NCBI RefSeq assembly: GCF_009830105.1
Contig: NZ_WURB01000001.1
Span: forward strand, 124,001 to 188,000
Source of the DNA: Microvirga makkahensis
GTDB lineage: Bacteria; Pseudomonadota; Alphaproteobacteria; Rhizobiales; Beijerinckiaceae
DNA: 64,000 bases
Reading direction: 5' to 3'
The notes beneath the pieces were generated by a model. That model saw only the letters and a list, made by a program, of their open reading frames with translations, made no database searches and had not been told where the DNA came from. The translations under genes and the position numbers were made by a program. How positions within the stretch are numbered: position 1 is the first letter of the stretch; each line of letters starts with the position of its first letter. Positions 1 to 10,665 of the stretch are shown here, piece after piece.

Positions 1-1017
1 TATGGCGTTGGCGTGAAATGCGCCACCATCACGCCGGACGAGGCCCGCGTGAAGGAGTTCAATCTCAAGGAGATGTGGAAGTCGCCCAACGGCACGATCC
101 GCAACATTCTCGGCGGCGTGATCTTCCGCGAGCCCATCATCTGCAAGAACGTTCCGCGCCTGGTGCCAGGCTGGACCCAGCCGATCGTCGTCGGTCGCCA
201 CGCCTTCGGTGACCAGTACCGCGCCACAGACTTCAAGGTGCCCGGCAAGGGCCGGCTGACCATCAAGTTCGAGGGCGAGGACGGCACCGTCATCGAGAAG
301 GAAGTGTTCAAGTTCCCGGACGCCGGCGTGGCCATGGCCATGTACAATCTCGACGAGTCGATCCGCGATTTCGCCCGCGCCTCCATGAACTACGGCCTGA
401 TGCGCAAGTATCCGGTCTATCTCTCCACGAAGAACACGATCCTCAAGGCCTATGATGGCCGCTTCAAGGATATCTTCGAGGAGGTCTACCAGAACGAGTT
501 CAAGGCGAAGTTCGACGCCGCAGGCATCACATACGAGCACCGCCTGATCGACGACATGGTGGCCTCGGCCCTGAAATGGTCGGGTGGCTATGTGTGGGCG
601 TGCAAGAACTACGACGGCGACGTGCAGTCCGACACGGTGGCGCAGGGCTTCGGCTCGCTCGGCCTGATGACCTCCGTTCTGATGACGCCGGACGGCCAGA
701 CGGTGGAAGCGGAAGCCGCCCACGGCACCGTGACCCGCCACTACCGCGAGCACCAGAAGGGCAAGGAGACCTCGACGAACTCCATCGCCTCGATCTTCGC
801 CTGGACCCGCGGCCTGGCGCACCGCGCCAAGCTCGACGGCAACGAAGAGCTTGCCAAATTCTCGGCGACCCTGGAGAAGGTCTGCGTCGACACGGTCGAG
901 TCCGGCTACATGACCAAGGACCTCGCCCTCCTCGTCGGCGCCGAGCAGAAATGGCTCTCCACCACCGGCTTCCTCGACAAGATCGACGAGAACCTCAAGA
1001 AGGCGATGGGGGCTTAG
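1..1017 (+). CDS. icd: NADP-dependent isocitrate dehydrogenase (5' truncated by window)
   Basis: This is the C-terminal 338 residues of the TCA-cycle enzyme that oxidises isocitrate to 2-oxoglutarate with NADP. The reading frame is open from base 1, so the real start lies upstream, and the GTG at position 13 is an internal valine. About 65-70 N-terminal residues are missing compared with the usual length near 404. Recognisable family segments are [15 protein letters not shown] at the start, [20 protein letters not shown] in the middle and [15 protein letters not shown] with a following [14 protein letters not shown] block, all typical of the dimeric eukaryote-like IDH common in Alphaproteobacteria. 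A strong terminator hairpin follows about 30 bases after the stop. Identification is secure. Confidence 0.96.
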   Translation, partial: YGVGVKCATITPDEARVKEFNLKEMWKSPNGTIRNILGGVIFREPIICKNVPRLVPGWTQPIVVGRHAFGDQYRATDFKVPGKGRLTIKFEGEDGTVIEKEVFKFPDAGVAMAMYNLDESIRDFARASMNYGLMRKYPVYLSTKNTILKAYDGRFKDIFEEVYQNEFKAKFDAAGITYEHRLIDDMVASALKWSGGYVWACKNYDGDVQSDTVAQGFGSLGLMTSVLMTPDGQTVEAEAAHGTVTRHYREHQKGKETSTNSIASIFAWTRGLAHRAKLDGNEELAKFSATLEKVCVDTVESGYMTKDLALLVGAEQKWLSTTGFLDKIDENLKKAMGA

Positions 1018-1047
1018 TCGAAGTCCCCTGTTTCTCGAAACGATGGG

Positions 1048-1073
1048 AAGCCCGGCCCAGTGCCGGGCTTTTT
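1048..1073 (+). terminator. Rho-independent terminator after icd
   Basis: Nine-base perfect stem AAGCCCGGC / GCCGGGCTT with a five-base loop, followed by further T residues. It sits just after the icd stop on the icd strand. On the opposite strand no T-run follows the stem, so it mainly serves icd. Confidence 0.85.
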
Positions 1074-1132
1074 GCTGCGCGTTATTGGGGAGCCAGTGGA
1101 GTCGGTTCTGCCAAGTCCATTCTTATGCACGC

Positions 1133-2233
1133 TCAAGGACACTGCAGAATCAATCGAGCCTTCACGAAGCGGCGCATTTTCAGATCGTCGCGGTGGATCC
1201 ACAGATAGAGCATCCCGGAGTCGCCCCACATCATAGCGTTGTTACCGTCAGACGCGATTTGGACCAGGAAGACCCAGCTCTGGCGCTCGCGCTCAACGTC
1301 GCTATCGAACACCAATTCAGACCCGTGACTTAAATCAATCCCTCGGGTCAGGAGCACGCATTCCAACGCCATGTCATTCTGTATTTGGGTAGGATAGCCC
1401 CCGACACGATGGCTGCCATTGGGAAGCTCGAGATCGTCGCTCCACTCAAGGAGCAGATCTCCGTCATTGTCCTCGAAGTTATCAAAGGTCCGCGAATAAG
1501 GACTCTCGCAAATGAGAGCGGCGGCCAAATTGCAGCGCAATGGATCCATTCGCGTTTCGGCTATATCCTCTGGAGCAGACTTGCGCATGAGTGCCGAAAC
1601 CGGCGTCTCGTCGAAAATCAGACGGGCTCTGACTTCATCCCCCAGTCGGAAGCCCCAGGGCTGCTGCTTAACGTCATAGAAGAGAAGAAGGCGGCCCTCC
1701 TTTGGGAAATCTGCGCCCAGATCGGCGACAGCTGCAACCGCAGCCAAGTCAATCTGTGCAATAAAGCCAAGGGGCGCCTCGCGCATTGCACCATCGGCCA
1801 ATTCAAGCGCCTCAGAACGGTGATTTCGACGCTCCTCCTCAGACATCCAACTGATCTTTGGAATGTTCCCGGCACTCTTGAGATGCTCTTCGCGAACGTC
1901 TTCCCCTTTGGGATATGGCGGGCGGATAGGCCAAGCCATACTAGGCGGAAGATCTGGGTAACCGCCTATCTTAGTTGCGCCTAGGGGGATCTCCTCCTCG
2001 CGGTCGACGGCATCTGAAGTGATAGCAACTGTAAGTCTCGCACGCTCGGCAACCAAGTGTGCGATTTTCGGCGACAAACCCTTGTTCGGAAGGCATTCTT
2101 CGGTCTCCTGTGCCGTCCTGAACAAGTCAAAGCCCTCACGTTCATGTATGTTTATAACATATACTATCCCCTCCCCCCCCGACCGTCCCGCAATGCTGAA
2201 TTTCGTAACCTCTGAGGCCCTCGCGTTTCTCAC
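1133..2233 (-). CDS. DUF1963 (YwqG-like) family protein
   Basis: Predicted cytoplasmic protein of the DUF1963/YwqG family, whose biochemical role is not known. Family-like features are the proline-rich opening GATKIGGYPDLPP, a LGFIAQIDLAAVA segment, LLLFYDVKQQPWG, and a C-terminal half with RVGGYPTQIQNDM and WGDSGMLYLWIHRDDL. The start is uncertain. The frame is open to 2374, but the most upstream part does not look like protein. I place a provisional GTG start at 2233; TTG codons further in are alternatives. A run of eight or more C residues near 2172-2180 could hide an indel around the true start. Its base composition is visibly less GC-rich than icd or alaS on either side, which suggests later acquisition. 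Confidence 0.65.
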   Translation of the reverse strand: MRNARASEVTKFSIAGRSGGEGIVYVINIHEREGFDLFRTAQETEECLPNKGLSPKIAHLVAERARLTVAITSDAVDREEEIPLGATKIGGYPDLPPSMAWPIRPPYPKGEDVREEHLKSAGNIPKISWMSEEERRNHRSEALELADGAMREAPLGFIAQIDLAAVAAVADLGADFPKEGRLLLFYDVKQQPWGFRLGDEVRARLIFDETPVSALMRKSAPEDIAETRMDPLRCNLAAALICESPYSRTFDNFEDNDGDLLLEWSDDLELPNGSHRVGGYPTQIQNDMALECVLLTRGIDLSHGSELVFDSDVERERQSWVFLVQIASDGNNAMMWGDSGMLYLWIHRDDLKMRRFVKARLILQCP

Positions 2234-2406
2234 CCACGACGAGCGGAAGTGATGTTTTTCCAGCCGTTGCTTAAATAAGATTGTCGAGCAAGCGATCCAC
2301 GAATGGTTCGCCAACGGATCCCGATGAGAAATCGGGTGGATCGTGGGTTGGGTCAGCCGAGGATACCTGGACACGACTCTCTCGAGCCCAGAAGGAGACT
2401 GAGATC

Positions 2407-2868
2407 ATGCCAGACTCAAATCCCACCTTGACCGGCGGCTGCCAGTGCGGCGCGGTGCGCTATGCGCTGATGTCCGAGCCGACGGAGCCCAGCATCTGCC
2501 ACTGCCGCATGTGCCAGAAGGCCTTCGGCAATTACTTTTCGGCTCTGACCGGCGTCCCGCGCAAGGATCTGGTCTGGACGAAGGGGCAGCCCGGCATCTT
2601 CAGGAGTTCTGAGGCCGTGGAACGGGGGTTCTGCCGGGATTGCGGCACGCCGCTGACCTACTCCTACCTGGAACACGATCGCATCAGCGTCTCCATTGGC
2701 AGCCTCGACGATCCGGGCCGGGTGACGCCGGAGGTTCAATACGGCATCGAAAGCAGGATCCCCGTCTTCGAGAGCCTGCACACGCTGCCCGGCCAGCGCA
2801 CGGAAGATTACGTGTCACCGGAGGAACTGGCGAAGATGGCCTCACGGCAGCATCCCGATCGCGATTGA
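2407..2868 (+). CDS. GFA family (CENP-V type) zinc protein
   Basis: A 153-residue protein of the glutathione-dependent formaldehyde-activating (GFA/CENP-V) fold. Zinc-binding cysteines are visible in three clusters: GGCQCGAVRY near the N-terminus, CHCRMCQK, and CRDCGTPL. These match the two zinc sites of the family. Most members have no proven substrate, and the original Gfa activity is itself disputed, so formaldehyde metabolism should not be assumed. The ATG at 2407 is preceded by an AGGAG-type ribosome site at good spacing, so I prefer it to the longer open frame starting at 2281. It stands alone; the next gap contains a dispersed palindromic repeat. Confidence 0.85.
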   Translation: MPDSNPTLTGGCQCGAVRYALMSEPTEPSICHCRMCQKAFGNYFSALTGVPRKDLVWTKGQPGIFRSSEAVERGFCRDCGTPLTYSYLEHDRISVSIGSLDDPGRVTPEVQYGIESRIPVFESLHTLPGQRTEDYVSPEELAKMASRQHPDRD

Positions 2869-2888
2869 CGTGCGGGTCCCTGCGCGCC

Positions 2889-2975
2889 TCATCACCGGTC
2901 TTGTGCCCTGACCCCGTTTCCCGAAAAGTGCGGGCCCACCAAGGCGAGATGGCCGGGACGAGCCCGGCCATGACG
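2889..2975. repeat. Dispersed intergenic palindromic repeat, copy A
   Basis: Member of a repeat family seen elsewhere in this window (12330-12437, 21854-21932, 26944-27034, partial at 32910-32953). The hallmarks are a CATCACCGG...GTGCC half followed by GATGGCCGGGAC, a short loop and GCCCGGCCATGACG. The second half is itself a near-perfect hairpin (TGGCCGGG / CCCGGCCA). It lies between two genes that both end here (GFA gene on +, alaS on -), where such elements may act as transcription ends or folded RNA. Confidence 0.7.
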
Positions 2976-3032
2976 TAAGTCTGTTTTGAACCCGATCCGG
3001 ACCGGCGTGCGCTGCCCGCGACGATGCTGCCC

Positions 3033-5681
3033 TTAAGCCGTCGCCAGCGCCGCCTCGATGGCCGAGAGTGCGGCTTCAGCCTGCGCTCCGTCGGGACCGC
3101 CTGCCTGGGCCATGTCGCGGCGCCCGCCTCCGCCCTTGCCACCGAGCTTTTCGGAGCCGATGCGCACGAGCGAGACCGCATCGTACTTCGCGGTCAGGTC
3201 CTCGGTGACCGCGACCACGATGCCCGCCTTGCCGTCCTCTGCCACACCCACGATGGCGACGATTCCGGAGCCGAGGCGCTTTTTGCCCTCGTCCGCGAGG
3301 CTCTTGAGATCCTTCATCTCGACGCCGGTCACGGCACGCGCCATGAGCTTGGTGCCGTTGACCTCGCGGATCGGATCGCCGCCGGCACCGCCGCCACCCA
3401 TGGCGAGCTTGCGGCGGGCTTCCGCCAGATCGCGTTCGAGCTTGCGGCGCTCTTCCAGAAGGGCCGCGAGGCGCGAAGACACCTCGTCCACCGGAGTTTT
3501 GAGGAGGCTCGCCACCTCGTGCAGTCTGCGGCTCTCACCCGCAAGGTAGCGACGGGCGGCATCGCCCGTCATCGCCTCGAGACGCCGCACGCCCGCAGCC
3601 ACCGCGCTCTCGGACACGATGGTGACGAGACCGATATCGCCCGTGCGGTTCACATGGGTGCCGCCGCAGAGCTCGACCGAAAAGGTCTTGTTGCCGTCGC
3701 CCTTTCCCATGGAGACGACACGAACCTCGTCGCCGTATTTCTCGCCGAAGAGGGCGCGCGCGCCGGACTCGATGGCCTCGTCCACGGCCATGAGCTTGGT
3801 GACGACCGGCTCGTTCTGGAGCAGCACCCTGTTGGCGATCTCCTCGACCTGCTTGAGCTCCGCCTCCTCGATGGGCTTCGGATGGCTGAAGTCGAAGCGC
3901 AGGCGGTCGGGCGCCACCAGCGAGCCCTTCTGGGCCACGTGATCGCCGAGCACCTGCCGCAGCGCCTCGTGCAGGAGGTGGGTCGCCGAGTGGTTCGCCC
4001 GCACGGCCGAGCGGCGCTCGTGGTCGACGATCAGCTCAAGCGACTGATTGAGCCTCAGCGTACCTTGCTCCACGGTGACGTGGTGCACGAAGAGATCGCC
4101 GAGCTTCTTCTCCGTGTTGGTGACGAAAACGCGAGCGCCGTCGCCCTGCATCACGCCTGTATCGCCGACCTGACCGCCAGACTCGCCATAGAACGGCGTC
4201 TGGTTGAGAACCGCAAGACCGGACTCGCCGGGCTTGAGCTCGGGCACCTCCTTGCCATCCTTGAGCAGGGCCAGGACGATGCCCTCTGCGTTCTCGGTGT
4301 CGTAGCCGAGGAACTCCGTAGCGCCCGTTCGCTCCTTCACGGCAAACCACACGGTTTCCGTCGCCGCCTCGCCCGAGCCGGACCAGGCCGCACGGGCCTT
4401 CTCGCGCTGGCGCTCCATGGCAGCGTTGAAGGCGTCAGTGTCGACCCCGATGCCGCGGGGCTTGAGCGCGTCCTGCGTCAGATCGAGCGGGAAGCCGTAG
4501 GTGTCGTAGAGGGTGAAGGCCGTCTCGCCCGAGAGGTTCTGGCCCTTGGTGAGATTGCGGCTTTCCTCGTCGAGGATCGTGAGGCCGCGCTCCAGGGTCT
4601 TTCGGAAGCGGGTTTCCTCCAGCTTCAACGTCTCGGTGATGAGCGCCTCGGCGCGGATCAGCTCAGGATAGGCCTGCCCCATCTCGCGCACGAGGGACGG
4701 TACGAGGCGGTACATCAGCGGTTCTTTCGCGCCGAGCAGCTGCGCATGTCGCATGGCGCGGCGCATGATGCGGCGGAGCACGTAGCCGCGGCCTTCATTC
4801 GACGGCAGCACGCCGTCGGCTACGAGGAAGCACGAGGTGCGCAGGTGATCCGCGATCACCCGGTGCGACGCCTTGCGGTCGCCCTCCGGCGCGACGCCGG
4901 TGGCATGAGCCACGGCCTCGATGAGGGTGCGGAACAGGTCCGTGTCGTAGTTGGAGTACACGCCCTGCAGGATCGCGGAGATGCGCTCCAGGCCCATGCC
5001 GGTATCGATGGAGGGCCTGGGCAGGCCGATGCGGTTGCCGGGCTCGATCTGCTCGTATTGCATGAACACGAGGTTCCAGAACTCGAGGAAGCGGTCGCCG
5101 TCCTCCTCCGGGCTGCCGGGGGGGCCGCCCCAGAGCTTGTCGCCCTGGTCGATGAAGATCTCCGAGCACGGGCCGCAGGGGCCCGTATCGCCCATCTGCC
5201 AGAAATTGTCCGAAGTCGGGATGCGGATGATCTTGGAATCCGAGAAGCCGGCAATCTTCTTCCAGAGGTTCGCCGCCTCGTCGTCGTCGTGGTAGACGGT
5301 GACGAGGAGCCTGTCCTTCGGCAGGTTGAATTCCTTGGTGATCAGACCCCAAGCGAGCTCGATGGCGCGCTCCTTGAAGTAGTCACCGAACGAGAAGTTG
5401 CCGAGCATCTCGAAGAAGGTGTGGTGGCGCGCCGTGTAGCCTACATTGTCGAGGTCGTTGTGCTTGCCGCCCGCACGCACGCATTTCTGCGCCGTCGCTG
5501 CCGTGCTGTAAGGACGCTTCTCGGCGCCCGTGAAGACGTTCTTGAACTGCACCATGCCGGCATTCGTGAACATCAGGGTCGGGTCGTTACGCGGAACGAG
5601 GGGGCTCGAGGCCACGATCTCATGGCCGTTCTTGGCAAAGTAATCGAGGAAGGCCGACCGGATTTCGTTGACGCCGCTCAT
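3033..5681 (-). CDS. alaS: Alanyl-tRNA synthetase
   Basis: Charges tRNA-Ala with alanine in the cytoplasm. The 882-residue length is standard. Visible landmarks are the N-terminal class II catalytic core ([15 protein letters not shown], then [20 protein letters not shown]), the editing-domain zinc histidines in [14 protein letters not shown], the matching CGGTHV in the second half of the editing domain, and a C-terminal DHHA1-like domain with the glycine-rich [16 protein letters not shown] loop near the end. The ATG start at 5681 gives the canonical alphaproteobacterial N-terminus [15 protein letters not shown]. It is transcribed towards the GFA gene. In many relatives alaS lies directly downstream of recA on the same strand; here a PagL-like gene on the other strand lies between them. 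Confidence 0.98.
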   Translation of the reverse strand: MSGVNEIRSAFLDYFAKNGHEIVASSPLVPRNDPTLMFTNAGMVQFKNVFTGAEKRPYSTAATAQKCVRAGGKHNDLDNVGYTARHHTFFEMLGNFSFGDYFKERAIELAWGLITKEFNLPKDRLLVTVYHDDDEAANLWKKIAGFSDSKIIRIPTSDNFWQMGDTGPCGPCSEIFIDQGDKLWGGPPGSPEEDGDRFLEFWNLVFMQYEQIEPGNRIGLPRPSIDTGMGLERISAILQGVYSNYDTDLFRTLIEAVAHATGVAPEGDRKASHRVIADHLRTSCFLVADGVLPSNEGRGYVLRRIMRRAMRHAQLLGAKEPLMYRLVPSLVREMGQAYPELIRAEALITETLKLEETRFRKTLERGLTILDEESRNLTKGQNLSGETAFTLYDTYGFPLDLTQDALKPRGIGVDTDAFNAAMERQREKARAAWSGSGEAATETVWFAVKERTGATEFLGYDTENAEGIVLALLKDGKEVPELKPGESGLAVLNQTPFYGESGGQVGDTGVMQGDGARVFVTNTEKKLGDLFVHHVTVEQGTLRLNQSLELIVDHERRSAVRANHSATHLLHEALRQVLGDHVAQKGSLVAPDRLRFDFSHPKPIEEAELKQVEEIANRVLLQNEPVVTKLMAVDEAIESGARALFGEKYGDEVRVVSMGKGDGNKTFSVELCGGTHVNRTGDIGLVTIVSESAVAAGVRRLEAMTGDAARRYLAGESRRLHEVASLLKTPVDEVSSRLAALLEERRKLERDLAEARRKLAMGGGGAGGDPIREVNGTKLMARAVTGVEMKDLKSLADEGKKRLGSGIVAIVGVAEDGKAGIVVAVTEDLTAKYDAVSLVRIGSEKLGGKGGGGRRDMAQAGGPDGAQAEAALSAIEAALATA

Positions 5682-5994
5682 GGGTTCTCAAACTCGGATG
5701 CAGGGGGCTTTTCGGGCCCAAAAAAGGTATTGTTTCGACGGGGGTTTTAGCGGCAGCCGCAGGCGCTGTCGAGGCGGCGTTTAGGCTAGGGAAGCGAACA
5801 GGCCCGCACCGGGCGCCTCGGCCCAGACGGCCGATCCGTGATGCAAGAACTCCCTCCCCCTCACCACCCGGGATCCTGGGAGAGCCAGGACCCGATCTGA
5901 CCATGCTGTCGAGGCAGCGGTTTCCTTGCCTTTCGAGATGTGCGCCCGATAATCAACTTGAGACTCATAAGCAGTTCGGGGAGCGGCAACGCCA
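5682..5994. other. Intergenic region upstream of alaS, no gene recognised
   Basis: About 310 bases between the diverging starts of alaS and the PagL-like gene. It must hold both promoters. Short open frames here run antisense or out of frame and show no family features. No RNA gene, hairpin with T-tract or repeat stands out. Confidence 0.4.
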
Positions 5995-6678
5995 GTGTGG
6001 ATCGCGTCTTCTCGTGGGCGCTCAGGCAGTGCGTCATGGAGGATGGGGAGAGCGGGCTTCCTTGCTCTTGCAATCCTCGGCGGGCCTGCGGCGGCGCAAA
6101 CTCCTGTCATGCTGCTTCCAGAAGAGCGAACTTGGCACCTCACGTTATACGGCAGCCGGTGGGTCAATGCCGACCTGCTGGAGATCCCGGAACGGACGCT
6201 CACGGGCAGACTGACAGCCGAGGACGCCTACTTCGTCGGAGCGAGCCTCTCGAGAGTGGTCGTCCCCTCGTTCTCCATCCCGCTGCCGGGTACGGATCTC
6301 GCTTTTCAGGGCAACCGGGTCGAACTCGAAGGCCAGGTGCTCCGCCACTTCGGCAATCAGAGCCATTGGGAAGGGACGCTCGCGCTCATGTTCCGAACCG
6401 GGCAGATCCCGCTCTTCGGTGGATTGAGCGTCAATCTGGCATTCGGCGAAGGTCTCTCCCTGTCGTCGGAACGGCCGCGGCTCGAAGGCGGCGACGGCGT
6501 CGAACCCGCCCGGCTTCTCAACTATCTCGCTTTCGAAGCCGAGTTCTCCCATTCCTCGCTGCCGGGCGTCTATTTCGTTCCCCGGATTCATCACCGCTCC
6601 GGCGTCTTCGGGCTCTTCGCCGAAAAAGGGTCCGGGTCGAACTTCATCGGAGCCGGGATCAGAGTGGATCTGAGATAG
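5995..6678 (+). CDS. Secreted beta-barrel protein, PagL-like (acyloxyacyl hydrolase family)
   Basis: A 227-residue exported protein that looks like a small outer-membrane beta-barrel of the lipid A 3-O-deacylase (PagL) / acyloxyacyl hydrolase type. A signal peptide is clear (MGRAGFLALAILGGPAAAQ, predicted cleavage after AAA). The mature part alternates hydrophobic and polar residues in strands, and near the C-terminus has IHHRSGVFGLF, where H-x-S resembles the catalytic His/Ser region of PagL, ending in strand-like GAGIRVDLR. If active it would trim a 3-linked acyl chain from lipid A. The start is uncertain: GTG at 5995 has GGAG at workable distance, while the ATG at 6043 abuts its GGAGG too closely but gives a neater signal peptide. 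The family call is moderate. Confidence 0.6.
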   Translation: MWIASSRGRSGSASWRMGRAGFLALAILGGPAAAQTPVMLLPEERTWHLTLYGSRWVNADLLEIPERTLTGRLTAEDAYFVGASLSRVVVPSFSIPLPGTDLAFQGNRVELEGQVLRHFGNQSHWEGTLALMFRTGQIPLFGGLSVNLAFGEGLSLSSERPRLEGGDGVEPARLLNYLAFEAEFSHSSLPGVYFVPRIHHRSGVFGLFAEKGSGSNFIGAGIRVDLR

Positions 6679-6828
6679 GTTCTGGCCGAAAAGGCCGCCG
6701 GGATGACCCGGCCGGCGGGCGGTCCTGCGCCGGCTTTTCCTGAACTGGAGCCAATAAAGACCGCCGCGATCTCTCGCGACGGCCCTTCCTTTGCCCTTGA
6801 AGGAGAGCAAACCTCGATGGAGCTTGGT

Positions 6829-6849
6829 CTCAGCCGGAAACCGGCTGAG
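6829..6849 (-). other. Hairpin just downstream of recA stop
   Basis: Perfect nine-base stem CTCAGCCGG / CCGGCTGAG around an AAA loop, about ten bases beyond the recA stop codon. No clear T-run follows on the recA strand, so it may be a weak terminator or a 3' mRNA stabiliser. Confidence 0.45.
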
Positions 6850-6858
6850 CCGTCTGCC

Positions 6859-7953
6859 TTAATCGGCGGAGCCTTCGTCCAGGTCGTCGGCGGTCGGGGT
6901 CGCCTGCTCCAGGATGCGGTCGGCGATCAGACCGGCATTCTGGCGAATGAGGGCCTCGATCCTGCCGGCGACCTCGGGGTTGTCGCGCAGGAACTGCTTG
7001 GCGTTCTCACGGCCCTGGCCGAGACGTTGGCTGTCGTAGGAGAACCAGGCGCCGGACTTCTCGACGATGCCGGCCTTGACCCCGAGATCGACGAGTTCGC
7101 CCACCTTGGACACGCCCTCGCCGAACATGATGTCAAACTCGACCTGCTTGAAGGGCGGAGCGACCTTGTTCTTGACCACCTTCACGCGCACCGAGTTGCC
7201 GATCGGATCATCGCGATCCTTGAGCGTGGAGACGCGGCGGATGTCAAGGCGCACGGAAGCGTAGAACTTCAGCGCGTTGCCACCCGTGGTCGTCTCCGGG
7301 GAGCCGTACATGACGCCGATCTTCATGCGGATCTGGTTGATGAAGATGACCATCGTGTTCGAGCGGGAGATCGAACCGGTGAGCTTGCGCAGGGCCTGGC
7401 TCATGAGGCGGGCCTGGAGGCCCGGCTGAACCTCGCCCATCTCGCCGTCGAGCTCGGCCTTCGGGGTCAGGGCCGCCACCGAGTCGATGACGAGCACGTC
7501 AACAGCGCCGGAGCGCACCAGAGTATCGGCGATTTCGAGCGCCTGCTCGCCGGTATCGGGCTGGGAGATCAGGAGATCGTCCAGGTTAACGCCGAGCTTG
7601 CGGGCATAAACGGGATCGAGTGCGTGTTCCGCGTCCACGAAGGCGCAGACGCCGCCCTTCTTCTGGGCTTCGGCGATGGTGTGCAGCGCCAGCGTGGTCT
7701 TACCGGAGGATTCCGGCCCGTAAATCTCGATGATGCGACCGCGGGGCAGTCCGCCCACGCCGAGCGCGATGTCGAGGCCGAGCGACCCCGTCGAGATGGT
7801 TTCGATTTCGACCGGCTGCTGGCCCTTGCCGAGCCGCATGATCGAGCCCTTGCCGAAGGCGCGCTCGATCTGAGAGAGCGCCGCGTCGAGAGCTTTCGAC
7901 TTGTCTTTATCCATTGATGAGCTTTCCACCAGTCTCAGAGAAGACTGCGACAT
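6859..7953 (-). CDS. recA: Recombinase A
   Basis: ATP-dependent strand-exchange protein of homologous recombination and co-protease for LexA. It shows Walker A GPESSGKT, the VDAEHALDP segment, Walker B-like [13 protein letters not shown]-binding loop regions around [14 protein letters not shown] [18 protein letters not shown] and the [20 protein letters not shown] motif. The 364-residue length and [10 protein letters not shown] opening are typical of Rhizobiales. I start at the ATG at 7953 because AGGA lies about nine bases upstream; a TTG two codons earlier is possible. A GTTC-N7-GTTC SOS box lies about 90 bases upstream, so LexA control is expected. Identification is secure. Confidence 0.98.
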   Translation of the reverse strand: MSQSSLRLVESSSMDKDKSKALDAALSQIERAFGKGSIMRLGKGQQPVEIETISTGSLGLDIALGVGGLPRGRIIEIYGPESSGKTTLALHTIAEAQKKGGVCAFVDAEHALDPVYARKLGVNLDDLLISQPDTGEQALEIADTLVRSGAVDVLVIDSVAALTPKAELDGEMGEVQPGLQARLMSQALRKLTGSISRSNTMVIFINQIRMKIGVMYGSPETTTGGNALKFYASVRLDIRRVSTLKDRDDPIGNSVRVKVVKNKVAPPFKQVEFDIMFGEGVSKVGELVDLGVKAGIVEKSGAWFSYDSQRLGQGRENAKQFLRDNPEVAGRIEALIRQNAGLIADRILEQATPTADDLDEGSAD

Positions 7954-8039
7954 GACCAATCATCCTTATGGCAGGAGGAGGAGTGAATCTCAACGCGGTG
8001 TTGAGGGAATATATGTACTCTCTTTGTTCCCCCTTACAA

Positions 8040-8054
8040 GTTCTTTTTTCGTTC
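8040..8054 (-). promoter_or_regulatory. LexA (SOS) box upstream of recA
   Basis: GTTC-N7-GTTC on the plus strand (GAAC-N7-GAAC in the recA direction), the established LexA operator of Alphaproteobacteria. It starts 87 bases upstream of the recA ATG, within an AT-rich promoter-like stretch. The match is exact, including the seven-base spacer. Confidence 0.85.
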
Positions 8055-8124
8055 TCTTTCGAGAATTCACAGCCTTATTGAACGGCAGATTTCCGCAAAG
8101 TGATTAGGTAGAATTTTCAACCAC

Positions 8125-10665
8125 TTATTGCCCAATGACCTGCTTTACGGTCTCAACCAGCTGACGCAGGCTGAAGGGCTTGGGCAGGAAGTTGAAGTCC
8201 TCCCCTTCGGGAAGATTCTTGCGGAAGGCTTCCTCCGCGTAGCCGGAGACGAAGATCACCTTGAGATCGGGATAGAGCTTGCGCAATTCGCCCAGCAGGG
8301 TCGGCCCGTCCATCTCCGGCATGACGACGTCGGAGACCACAAGGTCCACGGGAGCGCCGCGTTCCTGGATGATCTCCAGGGCCTCGATTCCGGAGGCCGC
8401 CTCAAGCACCGTGTAGCCACGGGCAGAGAGGGCCCGGGCATTCACGGCGCGGACCGGGTCCTCGTCCTCCACCAGGAGGATGGTGCCCTGACCCGTCATG
8501 TCGGCGGCGGGCTTCTTGGGAGCGTCGGCCTTGGCCTCCTCGGGCACCTCCTGAGCCTCCGCGACGTGGCGCGGAAGGTAGATGCGGAAGGTCGTACCCT
8601 GCCCGGGCTTCGAATCCACGTCGATGTAGCCGCCCGACTGCTTGACGATGCCGAACACGGTGGAGAGGCCGAGGCCCGTTCCCTTGCCCACCTCCTTGGT
8701 GGTGAAGAACGGTTCGAAGATCTTGTCGACCACTGCCGCGCTCATGCCGATGCCGGTATCGGACACCTCCACCAGCACGTAGTCGGCGGGCGGCATGCCG
8801 CTCACGTTCAGGCGCGCGGCGTCCTGGGCCGGGACATTGGCTGTGCGGATCGCGAGCTTGCCGCCGTCCGGCATGGCGTCGCGGGCGTTCACGGCCATGT
8901 TGACGATCACCTGCTCGAACTGGTTCACGTCCGCCTTCACGAACCACAGGTCGCGGCCATGGCTCAGGTCCAGTTCCACCCGCTCGCCGAGGAGGCGCTT
9001 GAGGAGCATGGAGAGATCGTAGAGACGGTCGTTGAGGTTGAGAACCTCCGGCCGCAGGGTCTGGCGGCGCGAGAAGGCGAGGAGCTGGCGCACAAGGCTC
9101 GCGGCCCGATTCGCGTTCTGCTTGATCTGCATGATGTCCTGGAAGGACGGGTCGGTGGGCCGATGGTTGGCGAGCAGCAGGTCGCTGTAGCCGATGATGG
9201 CTTGGAGCACGTTGTTGAAGTCGTGCGCCACGCCCCCGGCGAGCTGGCCCACCGCGTTCATCTTCTGCGATTGAGCGAGCTGCTCCTCGACTTTACGGAA
9301 ATCCGTGGTGTCGAGGGCGTAGAGGATAGCCGTCTCGCCGTCCGCCCCCGTATCGCCGGCGGGCGTGACCCAGACCCGGACGGCGCTGCCGTTCTCCCCC
9401 GCCGTCTGAAGCTCCAGCGGGGCGATGTCGCCCCGGTTCTCCGCGACCGCCTTGAGGGCGGCCTCCAGGGGACCGCTCTCGCGGAAGCTCTCGAAGATCG
9501 AGGGGCCTTCGCCGGTGCTGTCGCTGGCGCGCGGCAGTATGCCGAAGAGCTTGGAGAAAGGCGCATTGGCGTGGACGATCCGGCCCGCGCGGTTCACGGT
9601 CGCGATCGCGATCGGCGTGTTGTTGAAGAAGCGGACGAAGCGCACCTCGGCGGCACGCTGCCCCTCGTCCACCTCGATGCCGGGCGATCGGTTGAGGACG
9701 AGGGTGCGTGATGCGCCCATCCTGCCGTCTAGACCGAAGGCGACGCGGTGATAGAGGCGCGCGGGCAGGAACTGGCCGCTGCGGCGGCGCAGGTCCAGAT
9801 CAAGGGTTTCGGTACGCACGCTCCCGGGCTCGCCGGTGAGCGAGGTCATCATCGCCACCACGTTGCGCGGAACGATATCGCCGAGGCTCAGACCGCCGGA
9901 GCCGACCTGGGCGAGATCGTAGTCGAGCCATGTCGCGAGCGTGGCGTTGAGATAGACGATGGCGCCTTGGGGATCGATGGAGAGAAAGCCCGCCGGCGCG
10001 TGATCGAGGTAATCGATCGCATGCTGAAGCTCCTGGAATACGTTTTCCTGGCGCTCCCGCTCATGGGTGATGTCGGCGATGCTCCACAACGTGGCGTCCC
10101 TGCCGCCGGACCGTGGCACCGGGCGCACGCGGACCCGGTACCAGCCGAATTCCTTTCTGCCGTCGAGGGAGGGCGAGAGGCGGATCTCCTCCATGCCGGT
10201 GCGGCGCTCGCGCCCGGCCTGGGCCAGGCGGTAGATCGCCTCGGAAACCTCCGGAGCGCCCATGAACAGGCGCTCGACGGCGCGCGCCTCGCCCCCGTCG
10301 GAACCCGCGTACGAGAGATAGGCCTCGTTGGCATATACGATCCGGCCCTCGCCATCGACCACGGCTAGCCCCTCGCTCGCCGTATCGGCCATGAGCTTGG
10401 TGATGTCGTTACGGGGAGCCTGCCCTGCGAACTGGACGACTCCGATGGCCCAGGCAAACAGGAAGAACACGCCCGCCATGGCGAAGAAGGCGAGAAGGCC
10501 CAGAATCAGGGGCTGCGCCTGCTCGTTCCCGAGAAAGCGAAGGCTCAGCACGGCACCGGCCAGAACGGCGGCAAGCAGCAGGACCCACCCGAAATGGCCG
10601 GGGCGTTCGGAACGGTCGATGGTCGAGCCCTTCGGCATGTCGCCCTGGTGAGCCATGTCCTTCAC
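8125..10665 (-). CDS. cckA: Cell-cycle hybrid histidine kinase CckA
   Basis: Membrane-bound hybrid kinase/phosphatase at the head of the CckA-ChpT-CtrA/CpdR phosphorelay. Domains in order: two N-terminal membrane helices (about residues 27-47 and 53-73), PAS-like sensor regions (about 90-470), a HisKA helix with the phospho-acceptor His in [13 protein letters not shown] (about residue 481), a HATPase with DTGIGM and [20 protein letters not shown], and a C-terminal receiver with the Asp of [11 protein letters not shown] (about 779) and the late KPFSLRQL lysine. The 846-residue length fits Rhizobiales CckA. The start is GTG at 10665, and an ATG three codons in is equally possible. The upstream gap carries a perfect CtrA-type site, so feedback by its own output regulator is plausible. 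Confidence 0.95.
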   Translation of the reverse strand: MKDMAHQGDMPKGSTIDRSERPGHFGWVLLLAAVLAGAVLSLRFLGNEQAQPLILGLLAFFAMAGVFFLFAWAIGVVQFAGQAPRNDITKLMADTASEGLAVVDGEGRIVYANEAYLSYAGSDGGEARAVERLFMGAPEVSEAIYRLAQAGRERRTGMEEIRLSPSLDGRKEFGWYRVRVRPVPRSGGRDATLWSIADITHERERQENVFQELQHAIDYLDHAPAGFLSIDPQGAIVYLNATLATWLDYDLAQVGSGGLSLGDIVPRNVVAMMTSLTGEPGSVRTETLDLDLRRRSGQFLPARLYHRVAFGLDGRMGASRTLVLNRSPGIEVDEGQRAAEVRFVRFFNNTPIAIATVNRAGRIVHANAPFSKLFGILPRASDSTGEGPSIFESFRESGPLEAALKAVAENRGDIAPLELQTAGENGSAVRVWVTPAGDTGADGETAILYALDTTDFRKVEEQLAQSQKMNAVGQLAGGVAHDFNNVLQAIIGYSDLLLANHRPTDPSFQDIMQIKQNANRAASLVRQLLAFSRRQTLRPEVLNLNDRLYDLSMLLKRLLGERVELDLSHGRDLWFVKADVNQFEQVIVNMAVNARDAMPDGGKLAIRTANVPAQDAARLNVSGMPPADYVLVEVSDTGIGMSAAVVDKIFEPFFTTKEVGKGTGLGLSTVFGIVKQSGGYIDVDSKPGQGTTFRIYLPRHVAEAQEVPEEAKADAPKKPAADMTGQGTILLVEDEDPVRAVNARALSARGYTVLEAASGIEALEIIQERGAPVDLVVSDVVMPEMDGPTLLGELRKLYPDLKVIFVSGYAEEAFRKNLPEGEDFNFLPKPFSLRQLVETVKQVIGQ

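Noticed and set aside
3024..5750. Long open frame of 908 codons on the plus strand
   Set aside because: It lies exactly antisense to alaS, has no family motifs, and is a by-product of high GC content.
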